Source: Pseudomonas baltica
Lineage (GTDB): Bacteria > Pseudomonadota > Gammaproteobacteria > Pseudomonadales > Pseudomonadaceae
Direction: 5' to 3'
DNA length: 64,000 bases
Assembly (NCBI RefSeq): GCF_031880315.1
Contig: NZ_CP134771.1
Coordinates: 2,542,001 to 2,606,000 of the forward strand
Both the position numbers and the translations under genes were made by a program. Positions 1-8,165 of the stretch are shown piece by piece. The number at the start of each line of letters is the position of its first letter. Position 1 is the first letter of the stretch. The notes under the pieces are model-generated. The model had not been told where the DNA came from. It ran no database searches and saw only the letters and a program-made list of their open reading frames with translations.

Positions 1-357
1 GCTGGCTTCAGTCAGGTAGTGCGGCAGCAGCAGCAGGCCTTTTGCACCCAGGCGCTCGGCTTCTTGAGCGTATTCGATGGCCTGGCGGGTCGAACCGCCG
101 ACACCGGCAAGGATTGGCACGCTGGTGGCGCAAGTGTCGACCGCAGTCTTGATGACTTCCGAGTACTCGCTGGCCGCCAGGGAGAAGAACTCACCGGTAC
201 CGCCGGCGGCGAACAGCGCGCTGGCGCCGTACGGGGCGAGCCACTCGAGGCGCTTGATGTAGCCAGCCTTGTGGAAGTCGCCTTGGGCATTGAAGTCGGT
301 GACCGGGAAAGACAGCAGACCGGACGAGAGGATGGACTTGAGTTCTTGTGGAGTCAT
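1..357 (-). CDS. kdgD: 5-dehydro-4-deoxyglucarate dehydratase, N-terminal part (cut by window edge)
   Basis: This is the first 119 residues of a DHDPS/NAL-superfamily aldolase, read right to left and running off the window. The start [22 protein letters not shown] and the motif GGTGEFFSL (the family's GTTGE position) match 5-dehydro-4-deoxyglucarate dehydratase. That cytoplasmic enzyme dehydrates and decarboxylates 5-dehydro-4-deoxy-D-glucarate to 2-oxoglutarate semialdehyde in glucarate/galactarate catabolism. The Schiff-base lysine lies outside the window. The ATG at 357 is the only sensible start. The GntR-type regulator lying behind it on the same strand, and an operator-like site at 419-438, suggest induction by sugar acid. 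A generic dihydrodipicolinate synthase is less likely because of the N-terminal sequence. Confidence 0.85.
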   Translation of the reverse strand, partial: MTPQELKSILSSGLLSFPVTDFNAQGDFHKAGYIKRLEWLAPYGASALFAAGGTGEFFSLAASEYSEVIKTAVDTCATSVPILAGVGGSTRQAIEYAQEAERLGAKGLLLLPHYLTEAS

Positions 358-418
358 TGTTCGAACACCCTTGAAAGTACTGTGATGAAAGACATGGGCT
401 TCAGCACCCATTGCCGAA

Positions 419-438
419 GTCGTACGTCATCGTACAAC
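419..438. promoter_or_regulatory. Candidate GntR/FadR-type operator upstream of kdgD
   Basis: The two 10-mers GTCGTACGTC and ATCGTACAAC stand side by side 62-81 bases upstream of the kdgD ATG. Each resembles the near-palindrome GTTGTACGAC found at 1411-1420 upstream of the neighbouring regulator. GT-N-GTAC-N-AC is a typical FadR-subfamily operator shape. Binding by the adjacent regulator is inferred from the shared motif. Confidence 0.5.
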
Positions 439-502
439 CATAAATGGAAAGCCTCAAGGGGGGTGTTACATAAATTTATGGGGGAGCTACGATCCCTGTG
501 GA

Positions 503-569
503 AGCGGGCTCTGCCCGCGAACCTTTTCAGGGTTTTAAAGCGCTGAAGGCTTCGCGGGCAGAGCCCGCT
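503..569. repeat. REP-type inverted repeat between kdgD and its regulator
   Basis: Two perfectly complementary 19-base arms (503-521 and 551-569) built on GCGGGCTCTGCCCGCGAA flank a 29-base spacer. This is the usual Pseudomonas REP/REPIN arrangement and could also act as a transcription barrier below the regulator gene. No poly-T tract follows on either strand. Confidence 0.75.
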
Positions 570-591
570 CGCACAAAGGTCAAACGGAGAA

Positions 592-1341
592 TCAGCTGGG
601 AGCTTTCTCGGCTTCTTCATGGGCCTGACGCAACCGTTCGCGGCTATTGGTCAGGTGCAGACGCATGGCCGCACGGGCTGCATCCGGGTCCTGGCGGGCG
701 ATGGCATCGAAGATTTCCTCGTGCTCGCGACTCAGGCGGGTCATGTAGTGCTGCTGGTCATCATGGGCCAGACGTGCCGAATTGAGCCGCGTGCGGGGAA
801 TGATGCTGGTGCCCAGGTGGGTCATGATGTCGGTGAAATAGCGGTTGCCCGTGGACAACGCGATGTGCAAGTGGAACTGGAAGTCCGAAGCCACGGCATC
901 GCGGGCATGGGCCGCGCTGTCGTTGAGCGCATCGAGGGCCGTGCGCATCGCCTGCAATTGCTCATCGGTGCGACGCGTGGCCGCGAGACCTGCCGATTCC
1001 ACCTCCAGGCTGATGCGCAATTCCAGCACCGCCAGCACGTCGCGCAGAGTGACGATGGTCGCCGGATCGATGCGGAAGCCACTGGGGCTCGGCGTATCGA
1101 GCACGAAGGTACCGATGCCATGGCGGGTTTCTACCTGACCGGCCGCCTGCAGCCGTGAAATCGCTTCACGGACCACGGTACGGCTGACGCCCTGCTCTTC
1201 CATGATCGCCGACTCCGTCGGCAACTTGTCGCCACGCTTGAGCTCACCACTGCGGATGCGCTCGGACAGGACGGTGACCAGCTCCTGAGCGAGGCTGCGA
1301 GGTTTGCGGCGGGCGCGAGGTTGGGCGCTCTGGTTATCCAT
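592..1341 (-). CDS. GntR-family (FadR/FCD subfamily) transcriptional regulator
   Basis: The 249-residue protein has an N-terminal winged helix (about residues 15-85, including RSGELKRGDKLPTESAIM and the recognition segment VSRTVVREAISRLQA) and a C-terminal all-helical FCD ligand domain (about 95-240) ending in the family's typical DPDAARAAMRLHL helix. Regulators of this kind bind small carboxylates or sugar acids. Its position upstream of kdgD on the same strand, and the shared operator-like motif in front of both genes, suggest that it controls sugar-acid catabolism. The ATG at 1341 gives a normal family length. The exact ligand cannot be read from the sequence. Confidence 0.85.
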   Translation of the reverse strand: MDNQSAQPRARRKPRSLAQELVTVLSERIRSGELKRGDKLPTESAIMEEQGVSRTVVREAISRLQAAGQVETRHGIGTFVLDTPSPSGFRIDPATIVTLRDVLAVLELRISLEVESAGLAATRRTDEQLQAMRTALDALNDSAAHARDAVASDFQFHLHIALSTGNRYFTDIMTHLGTSIIPRTRLNSARLAHDDQQHYMTRLSREHEEIFDAIARQDPDAARAAMRLHLTNSRERLRQAHEEAEKAPS

Positions 1342-1410
1342 GGTTCTGCTTATCCGTTGTTGCCATCGGGCGGTGACATAAGTTTGATTTCGCCATAATA
1401 GCGCATCGCG

Positions 1411-1420
1411 GTTGTACGAC
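1411..1420. promoter_or_regulatory. Candidate operator upstream of the GntR regulator
   Basis: GTTGTACGAC is an 8/10 palindrome, 70 bases upstream of the regulator's ATG, and shares GTTGTACGA with the reverse strand of the site in front of kdgD. It fits autoregulation by the GntR/FadR protein. Confidence 0.4.
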
Positions 1421-1445
1421 TACAGTTGACTTGAGGATGGATGTT

Positions 1446-3176
1446 TCAAACCAAGGCCGGTCCCTGCGCCTGCAACTGCCCGGACTCGATCCGCACCCGA
1501 CGCGGGTGGAACCGATCGAGGCTGCTGCGATGGCCCACGCTGACGATGCTCAAACCGGGCAACTGCGCCATGAGCCCTTCATACAGCGCGGCCTCGTCCT
1601 CTTCGTCCATGGCCGACGTCGCCTCGTCCATGAACAGCCACTGCGGCTTGAACAACAAGGCGCGGGCAAACGCCAGACGCTGCTGCTCGCCCGGCGACAG
1701 CAGGCTCTGCCAGTGCTGCTCCTCGTCAAGCCGGGGAATCAGCTGCTCGAGGCGGCAATCTGTGAGTGCCTGTGCATAACTCTCTTCGCCGTACGCGTCC
1801 CCCTCCTGTGGATAACTGAGCGCTTCACGCAGGGTACCGATCGGCAGGTAGGGTTTTTGCGGCAAGAACAGCAAGCGCCCTTCGGGCAGGCGAATGGTCC
1901 CGCCACCTTCAGGCCACAGCTCGCCCATGGCGCGTAGCAGGCTGCTTTTGCCGCTGCCGGAGCGGCCGCTGATCATCACCCGTTCGCCAGGCGCAACGGT
2001 CATGGCGGCGCCGCTGAGCAGATGGCGAGTGGTACCCAGATCGAGATCCAGCCGCTCTACTACCAGGGCATTGCCGCCGTGCTGCACGTCGATGGCCGGG
2101 CTGCGTTGCTCGTTCTCATCCATCGCCGAGCGAAAACTCAGGAGACGATTACAGGTCGCCGTCCAACTGGCCAGCGCCGCAAAGGAATCGATGAACCAGC
2201 TCATGTTCTCTTGCACGTTGCCAAACGCCGAGCTGATCTGCATCAGCCCGCCCAGCTCGATCTTGCCGGTGAAGTAGCGTGGCGCAGCGACGATGAACGG
2301 GAAGATCGTCGAGATCTGACCATAGCCAGCGGTAAAGAACGTCAGGCGCTTGGTGACTCGCATCAGCGACCAGTAGTTGCTCCAGATATCGCTGAAGCGC
2401 TTGCCGAGGTGGCGCTTTTCGTTGGCCTCACCCTGGTAAAGCGCAATGCTTTCAGCGTTCTCGCGTACGCGCATCATGGAGAAACGCAAATCGGCTTCAT
2501 AGCGCTGTTGCAGGTAGTTGAGCGGAATCAAATGGCGACCGATCAAATGCGTCAGCCAGCTGCCGACCACGGCATACAGCAGTGCACACCAGAACATGTA
2601 GCCGGGGATGTTGATGCCGAACACTTCGATATCGCCCGACACGCCCCACAGAATCACTGAGAACGATACCAGGCTGACCACGTTGCGCAGCAGGCCGATG
2701 CTCAGGCTGAGGGTATCGGAGGTGAAGTTGTTGAGGTCTTCACTGATGCGTTGGTCAGGGTTGTCGGTATAGGGGTGGCGTTCGAGGTGGTAGTAATTCT
2801 TGTGATCCAGCCAGCGCTTGAAATGCTGTTCGGTGAGCCAGCGACGCCAGCGCAGGGTGAGCATCTGGGTCAGATACAGGCGATACACCGCGCCTAGAAT
2901 GGCGACCGTGGCAATGCCGCCAAAGTTGAGGATCAGCCGCCAGAACTCGGTGGAGTTCTTTTCCTGCAGGGCGTTATAGAAGTCCTTGTACCAGCTGTTC
3001 AGCCATACCGAAATGCCGACGCTGAACAGCGACAGGGCAATTACCGCGATCAGCAGCGCCCAGGCCTTGCCCTTCTCTTCACTGCGCCAGTAAGGCGTCA
3101 CCAGCTGCCAGACCTTGCGAAAAAAATGACGGTGCACGACGGAGTTGATCGCCGCAGTTTCTGCGTTTCGATTCAT
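1446..3176 (-). CDS. SbmA/BacA-like ABC transporter (fused membrane and ATP-binding domains)
   Basis: The 576-residue inner-membrane protein has an ABC_membrane_2-type domain of about six helices (residues 20-340) followed by an ATPase domain. Visible motifs are Walker A GRSGSGKSS, signature LSPGEQQRLAFARALL, Walker B WLFMDEATSAMD and a late switch histidine (VSVGHRSSL). This architecture is that of the YddA/Rv1819c group, related to SbmA/BacA; members move peptides, cobalamin or very-long-chain fatty acids. Substrate and direction are not readable here. It stands alone between the GntR regulator and roxR; the ATG at 3176 follows a weak GAG Shine-Dalgarno sequence. Confidence 0.85.
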   Translation of the reverse strand: MNRNAETAAINSVVHRHFFRKVWQLVTPYWRSEEKGKAWALLIAVIALSLFSVGISVWLNSWYKDFYNALQEKNSTEFWRLILNFGGIATVAILGAVYRLYLTQMLTLRWRRWLTEQHFKRWLDHKNYYHLERHPYTDNPDQRISEDLNNFTSDTLSLSIGLLRNVVSLVSFSVILWGVSGDIEVFGINIPGYMFWCALLYAVVGSWLTHLIGRHLIPLNYLQQRYEADLRFSMMRVRENAESIALYQGEANEKRHLGKRFSDIWSNYWSLMRVTKRLTFFTAGYGQISTIFPFIVAAPRYFTGKIELGGLMQISSAFGNVQENMSWFIDSFAALASWTATCNRLLSFRSAMDENEQRSPAIDVQHGGNALVVERLDLDLGTTRHLLSGAAMTVAPGERVMISGRSGSGKSSLLRAMGELWPEGGGTIRLPEGRLLFLPQKPYLPIGTLREALSYPQEGDAYGEESYAQALTDCRLEQLIPRLDEEQHWQSLLSPGEQQRLAFARALLFKPQWLFMDEATSAMDEEDEAALYEGLMAQLPGLSIVSVGHRSSLDRFHPRRVRIESGQLQAQGPALV

Positions 3177-3258
3177 ATTCAGGCTCGGTTACCAGAAAGC
3201 CAGCCACAGCGACCCGTCCTGGGCGCCCGGGCTGCACGGGATAGCGTAGGGCAGGCGC

Positions 3259-3819
3259 TCAGCGCCGAACCGGGCGTTTCTGCAATTTGCGCTGCAGGGT
3301 GCGGCGGTGCATGCCCAGCGCACGGGCGGTGGCCGAGATATTGCCCTCATGCTCACCCAGTACGCGCTGGATATGCTCCCACTGCAGGCGGTCGACGGAC
3401 ATGGGGTTGTCGGGCACCAGGTTGTCGAGGTCGGCGTGTTCGGTCAGCAACGCGGCCAGCACGTCGTCGGCATCGGCCGGCTTGCACAGGTAGTTGCAGG
3501 CGCCGCGCTTGATTGCCTCGACGGCAGTGGCGATGCTGGAATAGCCCGTGAGGATGACCACGCGCATCTCTGGGTCGAGTTCCAGCAGCTTGGGCAACAG
3601 CACCAGGCCGGAATCGCCTTCCATCTTCAAGTCCAGCGCGGCAAAGTCAGGCAGATCATCCTTGGCGATCTCCAGCCCTTCGTCAGCGGAACCGGCGGTG
3701 CTTACCCGGAAGCCGCGGCGGCTCATGGCGCGGGCCATGACGCGGGTAAAGGTGGCATCGTCATCGACCAGCAGCAGGTGCGGCAGCTCTTCGCTTTCGA
3801 CCTGGTTTTCATCACTCAT
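3259..3819 (-). CDS. roxR: Redox response regulator RoxR (RegA/ActR/PrrA family)
   Basis: The 186-residue protein has a receiver domain (about 12-125; acidic pair near residues 19-21, phosphoacceptor Asp63 in AALDLKMEGDSGL, conserved lysine in YLCKPADADD) and a C-terminal Fis-type helix-turn-helix (GNISATARALGMHRRTLQRKL). This short two-domain build is typical of RegA/PrrA/RoxR. It is the partner of the kinase RoxS; in Pseudomonas the pair controls respiratory oxidases and responses to redox state. The start at 3819 is chosen because GAGGAGA sits at proper distance; it overlaps the roxS stop by 8 bases, implying translational coupling. A longer start at 3840 would lie inside roxS without its own ribosome site. 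Confidence 0.92.
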   Translation of the reverse strand: MSDENQVESEELPHLLLVDDDATFTRVMARAMSRRGFRVSTAGSADEGLEIAKDDLPDFAALDLKMEGDSGLVLLPKLLELDPEMRVVILTGYSSIATAVEAIKRGACNYLCKPADADDVLAALLTEHADLDNLVPDNPMSVDRLQWEHIQRVLGEHEGNISATARALGMHRRTLQRKLQKRPVRR

Positions 3820-5077
3820 GTCTATCTCCTCGGGCGTCACGGGGCAGGCGCAGCTCGGTCAATGTGCCGCCCTCTTCATGACTATAGAGTTTTACCGAGC
3901 CGCCTGCGCGAGTCACGCTGGCCTTGCTCAGAAAAAGGCCCAGGCCGAAGCCCTTGCCTCCTTTGGTGGTCAGGAAAGGTTTACCTATTTGTTCGGCAAT
4001 TGCTACCGGGACACCGGGCCCGCGGTCGCGAATATGGATGAAGATGTTTTCATCGTCCCAATCAACCTTGACAGCGAGGTCGTCGGGGCAGGCATCGGCA
4101 GCGTTGTTGAGCAGGTTCAACAGCGCCTGGGTCAGGTCCGGCGCGGGCGCCAGGGTCGGCACGGCGCCTTGCCCCAGGCGCGTGAAGCGATAAGTGGCCT
4201 CGGGGCGCATCAGGTGCCAGCGGTTGAGCGCTTCGTCGAGCCAGAAGGTCACTTCCTGCTCGACCACGGCCTGGCGTCGGTTGGCCTCGGCAGCACGCAC
4301 CAACTGCTGCAACGTCTCTTTGCAGAGCTTGACCTGATCCTGAAGGATCGACAGGTCTTCCTGCAGCGCGGGGTCGGGGTGATCCTGGCGCATTTCCTTG
4401 AGCAGCACGCTCATGGTCGACAGCGGCGTGCCCAGTTCGTGGGCGGCGCCGGCGGCTTCGGTGGCCACTGCCAGCAATTGCTGGTCGCGCAGGCCCTCTT
4501 CGCGGCGTTCGGCACGCAGTTGCTCCTGACGGCGCAGCTCTTCGGCCATTTTCGCGGCGAAGAAGGTGATTACTGCTGCGGCCAGGGCGAAACTCAGCCA
4601 CATGCCGTAGATCTGCATGCTTTCGCGGCCGATCACGGTCGGTTCCAGCGGGTGGAAGCTGACCAGCATGAAGGTGTAACAGGCCAGCGCGACGCCCGTG
4701 AGAATCAGCGAATACACCCAGCGCAGGGTGACGGCGGCGATGGTCAACGGCACCAGATAGTAGGAGACGAACGGGTTGGTCGAGCCGCCCGAGTAGTAGA
4801 GCAGCGCACTGTGGATCAACAGATCGCAGGCGAGCTGCACGGCATATTCGAGCTCGGTGACCGGCAACGAGGTGCGCAGCCGCAACGCCGTCAGCAGGCA
4901 CAGGCCCATGGAGCAACCCAGGGTCACGCTCAGCGCCAGCCAGGGCAGCGGCAGCAAATGAGTCAGGTAGGCGAACCCCACCGAACCGGCTTGCGCGGCC
5001 AGCACCAGGATGCGTACGAAGGTCAGGCGCCAGAGATTCTGACGGGTAGCGGACAGTGGTAATACGGGGGCGAGCAT
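3812..5077 (-). CDS. roxS: Redox sensor histidine kinase RoxS (RegB/PrrB family)
   Basis: The 421-residue inner-membrane kinase has about six transmembrane helices in residues 18-175, containing the RegB-family quinone-binding signature GGSTNPF (97-103). The H-box AAGAAHELGTPLS gives phospho-His213. A cysteine in VKLCKETLQQL occupies the position of the RegB redox cysteine, and the ATPase domain has N, G1 and G2 boxes (LLNLLNNAADACP, DRGPGVP, GKGFGLGLFLS). The start at 5077 is supported by AGGAGA. The frame stays open far upstream through the SIMPL gene and the REP array, but that extension has no support. It is co-transcribed with roxR. The family autophosphorylates in response to the respiratory quinone pool. 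Confidence 0.92.
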   Translation of the reverse strand: MLAPVLPLSATRQNLWRLTFVRILVLAAQAGSVGFAYLTHLLPLPWLALSVTLGCSMGLCLLTALRLRTSLPVTELEYAVQLACDLLIHSALLYYSGGSTNPFVSYYLVPLTIAAVTLRWVYSLILTGVALACYTFMLVSFHPLEPTVIGRESMQIYGMWLSFALAAAVITFFAAKMAEELRRQEQLRAERREEGLRDQQLLAVATEAAGAAHELGTPLSTMSVLLKEMRQDHPDPALQEDLSILQDQVKLCKETLQQLVRAAEANRRQAVVEQEVTFWLDEALNRWHLMRPEATYRFTRLGQGAVPTLAPAPDLTQALLNLLNNAADACPDDLAVKVDWDDENIFIHIRDRGPGVPVAIAEQIGKPFLTTKGGKGFGLGLFLSKASVTRAGGSVKLYSHEEGGTLTELRLPRDARGDRHE

Positions 5078-5311
5078 GAGCTCTCCTGATGAGTGCTCCA
5101 CGTGGATCGGCAAGTATAACCAAATCGCGCCGCTGACGACCGACGATGCGGCAAACGGCCACATCCTCAGGGACACACGGCGCCCCCTGTGGGGAGCGGG
5201 CTTGCGCTGGGTGGGACAATTTTGCTGACGAGGGCTGAACCCGCCCTCACCTTTGAACTCTGTTTGGCATACCCTTGCACCCCACCAAACGACAACAAGG
5301 AGTGACTGCCC

Positions 5312-6010
5312 ATGCTTCGCACGACCCCATTGATCCTCGGCGCCAGCCTGCTGATCAGCCTGCCCGCGCTGGCCGACGAGCCGCACTACAACCAGATATC
5401 CCTGCGCGCCGAAGTCAGCCAGGAAGTCCCGCGCGACCTCATGCAGGTCACCCTCTATACCGAAGCCCAGGACGCCGACGCCGGCAAACTCGCCGGCCAG
5501 ATCAGCGAAACCCTCAACAAGGCGCTGGCCGAAGCCCGGCAGGTCAAGGCCGTGACCATTCGCCAGGGCAGCCGCAACAGCTACCCCATCTATGACGACA
5601 AGGGCCAGGCCATCACCGGCTGGCGCGAGCGCGCCGAGCTGCGCCTCGAAAGCGCCGACTTCCCGGCCCTGTCCAAGCTCACTGGCGAACTGCTGACGCA
5701 ACTGAAAATGGGCGGCATGGACTTCAGCATTGCCCCGGCCACGCGCAAGGCCAGCGAAGATGCACTGCTCAAGGACGCCGTGGCGGCCTTCAAAGCGCGC
5801 GCGCAACTCGCCACGGATGCCTTGGGTGGTAAAAGCTACAAGGTGGTCAACCTCAACCTTAACAGTGCCGGTTATCCACAGCCTTTCGCCCGCGCGCCGA
5901 TGATGATGAAAGCCGCCCGCGCCAGCGACGCCGTGACCCCGGATGTCGAAGCCGGCACCAGCGATGTCAGCGTCAACGCCGACGGTACGATTGAAGTGCA
6001 GATGCCGTAA
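5312..6010 (+). CDS. Periplasmic SIMPL-domain (DUF541) protein
   Basis: The 232-residue protein has a clear signal peptide (about 22 residues, cleavage after LPALA) and a SIMPL/DUF541 fold. The family is exported and often linked to outer-membrane or stress functions, but its biochemical activity is not established. AAGGAG precedes the ATG by a normal distance. It is divergent from roxSR across about 230 bases, an arrangement I recall from P. aeruginosa (PA4493-PA4495). The C-terminus is acidic and ends just before the 65-bp repeat array. Confidence 0.85.
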   Translation: MLRTTPLILGASLLISLPALADEPHYNQISLRAEVSQEVPRDLMQVTLYTEAQDADAGKLAGQISETLNKALAEARQVKAVTIRQGSRNSYPIYDDKGQAITGWRERAELRLESADFPALSKLTGELLTQLKMGGMDFSIAPATRKASEDALLKDAVAAFKARAQLATDALGGKSYKVVNLNLNSAGYPQPFARAPMMMKAARASDAVTPDVEAGTSDVSVNADGTIEVQMP

Positions 6011-6017
6011 GGTGACT

Positions 6018-6277
6018 GCACCGGCCCCTTCGCCAGCAAGCTGTGCTCCCACACGGTAGGAGCAAGGCTTGCCCGCGAAAGTGCACCGGCCCCTTCGCCA
6101 GCAAGCTGCGCTCCCACACGGTAGGAGCAAGGCTTGCCCGCGAAAGCGCACCGGCCCCTTCGCCAGCAAGCTGCGCTCCCACACGGTAGGAGCAAGGCTT
6201 GCCCGCGAAAGCGCACCGGCCCCTTCGCCAGCAAGCTGCGCTCCCACATGGTGGGAGCAAGGCTTGCCCGCGAAAGC
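6018..6277. repeat. Four tandem 65-bp REP units
   Basis: Four nearly identical units start at 6018, 6083, 6148 and 6213, each from GCACCGGCCCCTTCGCC to GGCTTGCCCGCGAAAG. Unit 1 differs at two positions (including TGTG for TGCG) and unit 4 at two. Each unit is an imperfect hairpin (about 19 of 24 arm positions pair). This is a head-to-tail REP array between the SIMPL gene and the first dppA. There is no spacer variation and no cas gene, so it is not a CRISPR. Confidence 0.9.
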
Positions 6278-6323
6278 GCCATCCGCAACAACGGCAATGG
6301 TCCTGACTCCCGGAGAACCCGCA

Positions 6324-7913
6324 ATGCTCAAACCCCTGCTTCTGACCACCGCCCTGCTCGCCTGCGCTCCTCTGGCCCAGGCGGCCAGCACCCTGGTCTA
6401 TTGCTCCGAAGCCAGCCCCGCCGGCTTCGACCCCAGCCAGTACACCAGCGGCACCGACTTCGACGCCTCGGCCGAAACCGTCTTCAACCGCCTGACCCAG
6501 TTCAAGCGCGGCGGCACCGAGGTAGAACCCGGCCTGGCCACGCGCTGGGACGTGGCCCCGGACGGCCTCACCTACACCTTCCATCTGCGCTCGGGCGTCA
6601 AGTTCCACACCACCGACTACTTCACCCCCAGCCGCGATTTCGATGCCGACGACGTGCTGTTCACCTTCCGTCGCCTGCTCGACCCCAATCACCCGTTCCG
6701 CAAGGCCTACCCGTCGGAGTCCCCGTACTTCGGCGACATGGACCTCAACACCACCATCGCCTCGGTCGACAAGACCGACGCTCAGACCGTGGTGTTCAAG
6801 CTCAACCATATCGACGCCGCGTTCATCCAGAACCTGGCCATGAGTTTCGCGTCCATTCAATCCGCCGAATACGCCGACCAGCTGCTCAAGGAAGGCAAGG
6901 CCGAAGACATCAACCAGAAGCCGATCGGCACCGGCCCCTTCGTGTTCAAGCGCTACCAGAAGGACACGCAGATCCGCTACACGGCCAACAAGAGCTACTG
7001 GAAACCCGAGGACGTGAAGATCGACAACCTGATCTTCTCGATCAACACCGACCCGGCCGTGCGCCTGCAGAAACTCAAGGCCGGCGAATGCCAGGTCAGC
7101 GGCTATCCGCGCCCCAGCGACATCACCCTGATGGAGCAGGACCCGAACCTTAAAGTGCTGCATCAACCGGGCTTCAACCTGGGCTTCCTGGCCTATAACG
7201 TCACCCACAAGCCGCTGGATCAGCTAAAAGTGCGTCAGGCACTGGACATGGCCATCGACAAGCCGGCGATCATCAAGGCGGTCTACGGCCAGGCGGGGCA
7301 ACTGGCGAGCAATGCCCTGCCGCCGGGCCAGTGGTCCTTTGACCCGAGCATCAAGGACGCGCCCTATAATCCGGACAAGGCCAAGGCCCTGCTCAAGGAG
7401 GCCGGCGTCGCCCCCGGCACCGAGATCAACCTGTGGGCCATGACGGTGCAGCGCGCCTCCAACCCCAATGCGCGGATGTCGGCACAGATGATCCAGAGCG
7501 ACTGGGCCAAGATCGGCATCAAGGCCAATATCGTCAGCTACGAGTGGGGCGAGTACATCAAGCGCGCCAAGGCCGGCGAGCACGATGCGATGATCTACGG
7601 CTGGACCGGCGACAACGGCGACCCCGACAACTGGCTCGGCGTGCTCTACAGCTGTGCGGCGGTCAAGGGCAGCAACTACGCCAAATGGTGCGACCCTGCC
7701 TACGACAAACTCATCCAGCAGGCCAAGACCACCAGCGATCGCGACACCCGCATTCGCCTGTATCAGCAGGCCCAGCAGATCCTCAAGGCGCAGGTGCCGA
7801 TTACCCCGATCGCCAACTCGGTGGTCTACCAGCCGATGCGCAAAGAGGTCCAGGATTTCAAGATCAGCCCCTTCGGTCTGACGCCTTTCTATGGTGTCAG
7901 CGTGCGGCCTTGA
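6324..7913 (+). CDS. dppA1: Periplasmic di/oligopeptide-binding protein, DppA paralogue 1
   Basis: The 529-residue SBP_bac_5 family protein begins with a Sec signal peptide (cleavage around APLAQAA) and continues STLVYCSEASPAGFDPSQYTSG, the family's mature N-terminus. Conserved segments include FDADDVLFTFRRL, NQKPIGTGPFVFKRY and the ligand-loop region GWTGDNGDPDNWLG. It delivers peptides to an inner-membrane Dpp permease. The start at 6324 follows GGAG; the frame stays open upstream only through the REP array. Symbols dppA1-4 follow the P. aeruginosa gene order as I recall it; ligand preference cannot be told from sequence. Confidence 0.88.
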   Translation: MLKPLLLTTALLACAPLAQAASTLVYCSEASPAGFDPSQYTSGTDFDASAETVFNRLTQFKRGGTEVEPGLATRWDVAPDGLTYTFHLRSGVKFHTTDYFTPSRDFDADDVLFTFRRLLDPNHPFRKAYPSESPYFGDMDLNTTIASVDKTDAQTVVFKLNHIDAAFIQNLAMSFASIQSAEYADQLLKEGKAEDINQKPIGTGPFVFKRYQKDTQIRYTANKSYWKPEDVKIDNLIFSINTDPAVRLQKLKAGECQVSGYPRPSDITLMEQDPNLKVLHQPGFNLGFLAYNVTHKPLDQLKVRQALDMAIDKPAIIKAVYGQAGQLASNALPPGQWSFDPSIKDAPYNPDKAKALLKEAGVAPGTEINLWAMTVQRASNPNARMSAQMIQSDWAKIGIKANIVSYEWGEYIKRAKAGEHDAMIYGWTGDNGDPDNWLGVLYSCAAVKGSNYAKWCDPAYDKLIQQAKTTSDRDTRIRLYQQAQQILKAQVPITPIANSVVYQPMRKEVQDFKISPFGLTPFYGVSVRP

Positions 7914-7918
7914 GCCTC

Positions 7919-7959
7919 GGCGCCCCATTTCAGAGCCTTCGGCTTCGAGATGGGGCGCC
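7919..7959 (+). terminator. Stable hairpin after dppA1 (terminator or processing element)
   Basis: The perfect 10-base arms GGCGCCCCAT (7919-7928) and ATGGGGCGCC (7950-7959) enclose a second short stem around a TTCG loop. No T-run follows, so it is more likely an mRNA-stabilising or attenuating element than a classical intrinsic terminator. Confidence 0.5.
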
Positions 7960-8165
7960 ACGCCGGGTAAATGACACCAACTCGTCTTTACTTGAACATA
8001 CAAGATTGTAATTAGTTATACACAAGCGACATTCAAGTACGCCCGTACCACTTTTTTGCCCTTCTCCTGCCCTTAGGCATTGCAACGGTATGAGCCCTGC
8101 ATAAGTATCGGCAGGACGACTCACAAGGTCGCCCTCTTAATTAAAATGACAACACTGAGGCCACC

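Noticed and set aside
6018..6277. Possible CRISPR array
   Set aside because: The 65-base units are joined without unique spacers and no cas genes are nearby; each unit is a REP hairpin.
6069..6323. N-terminal extension of dppA1 through the REP array
   Set aside because: It would place repeat-derived sequence before a perfect signal peptide; the ATG at 6324 has its own GGAG.
3812..6391. Very long RoxS reading frame extending over the SIMPL gene and REP array
   Set aside because: The extra 438 residues are low-complexity antisense translation; the kinase start at 5077 has a good ribosome site and family-like length.
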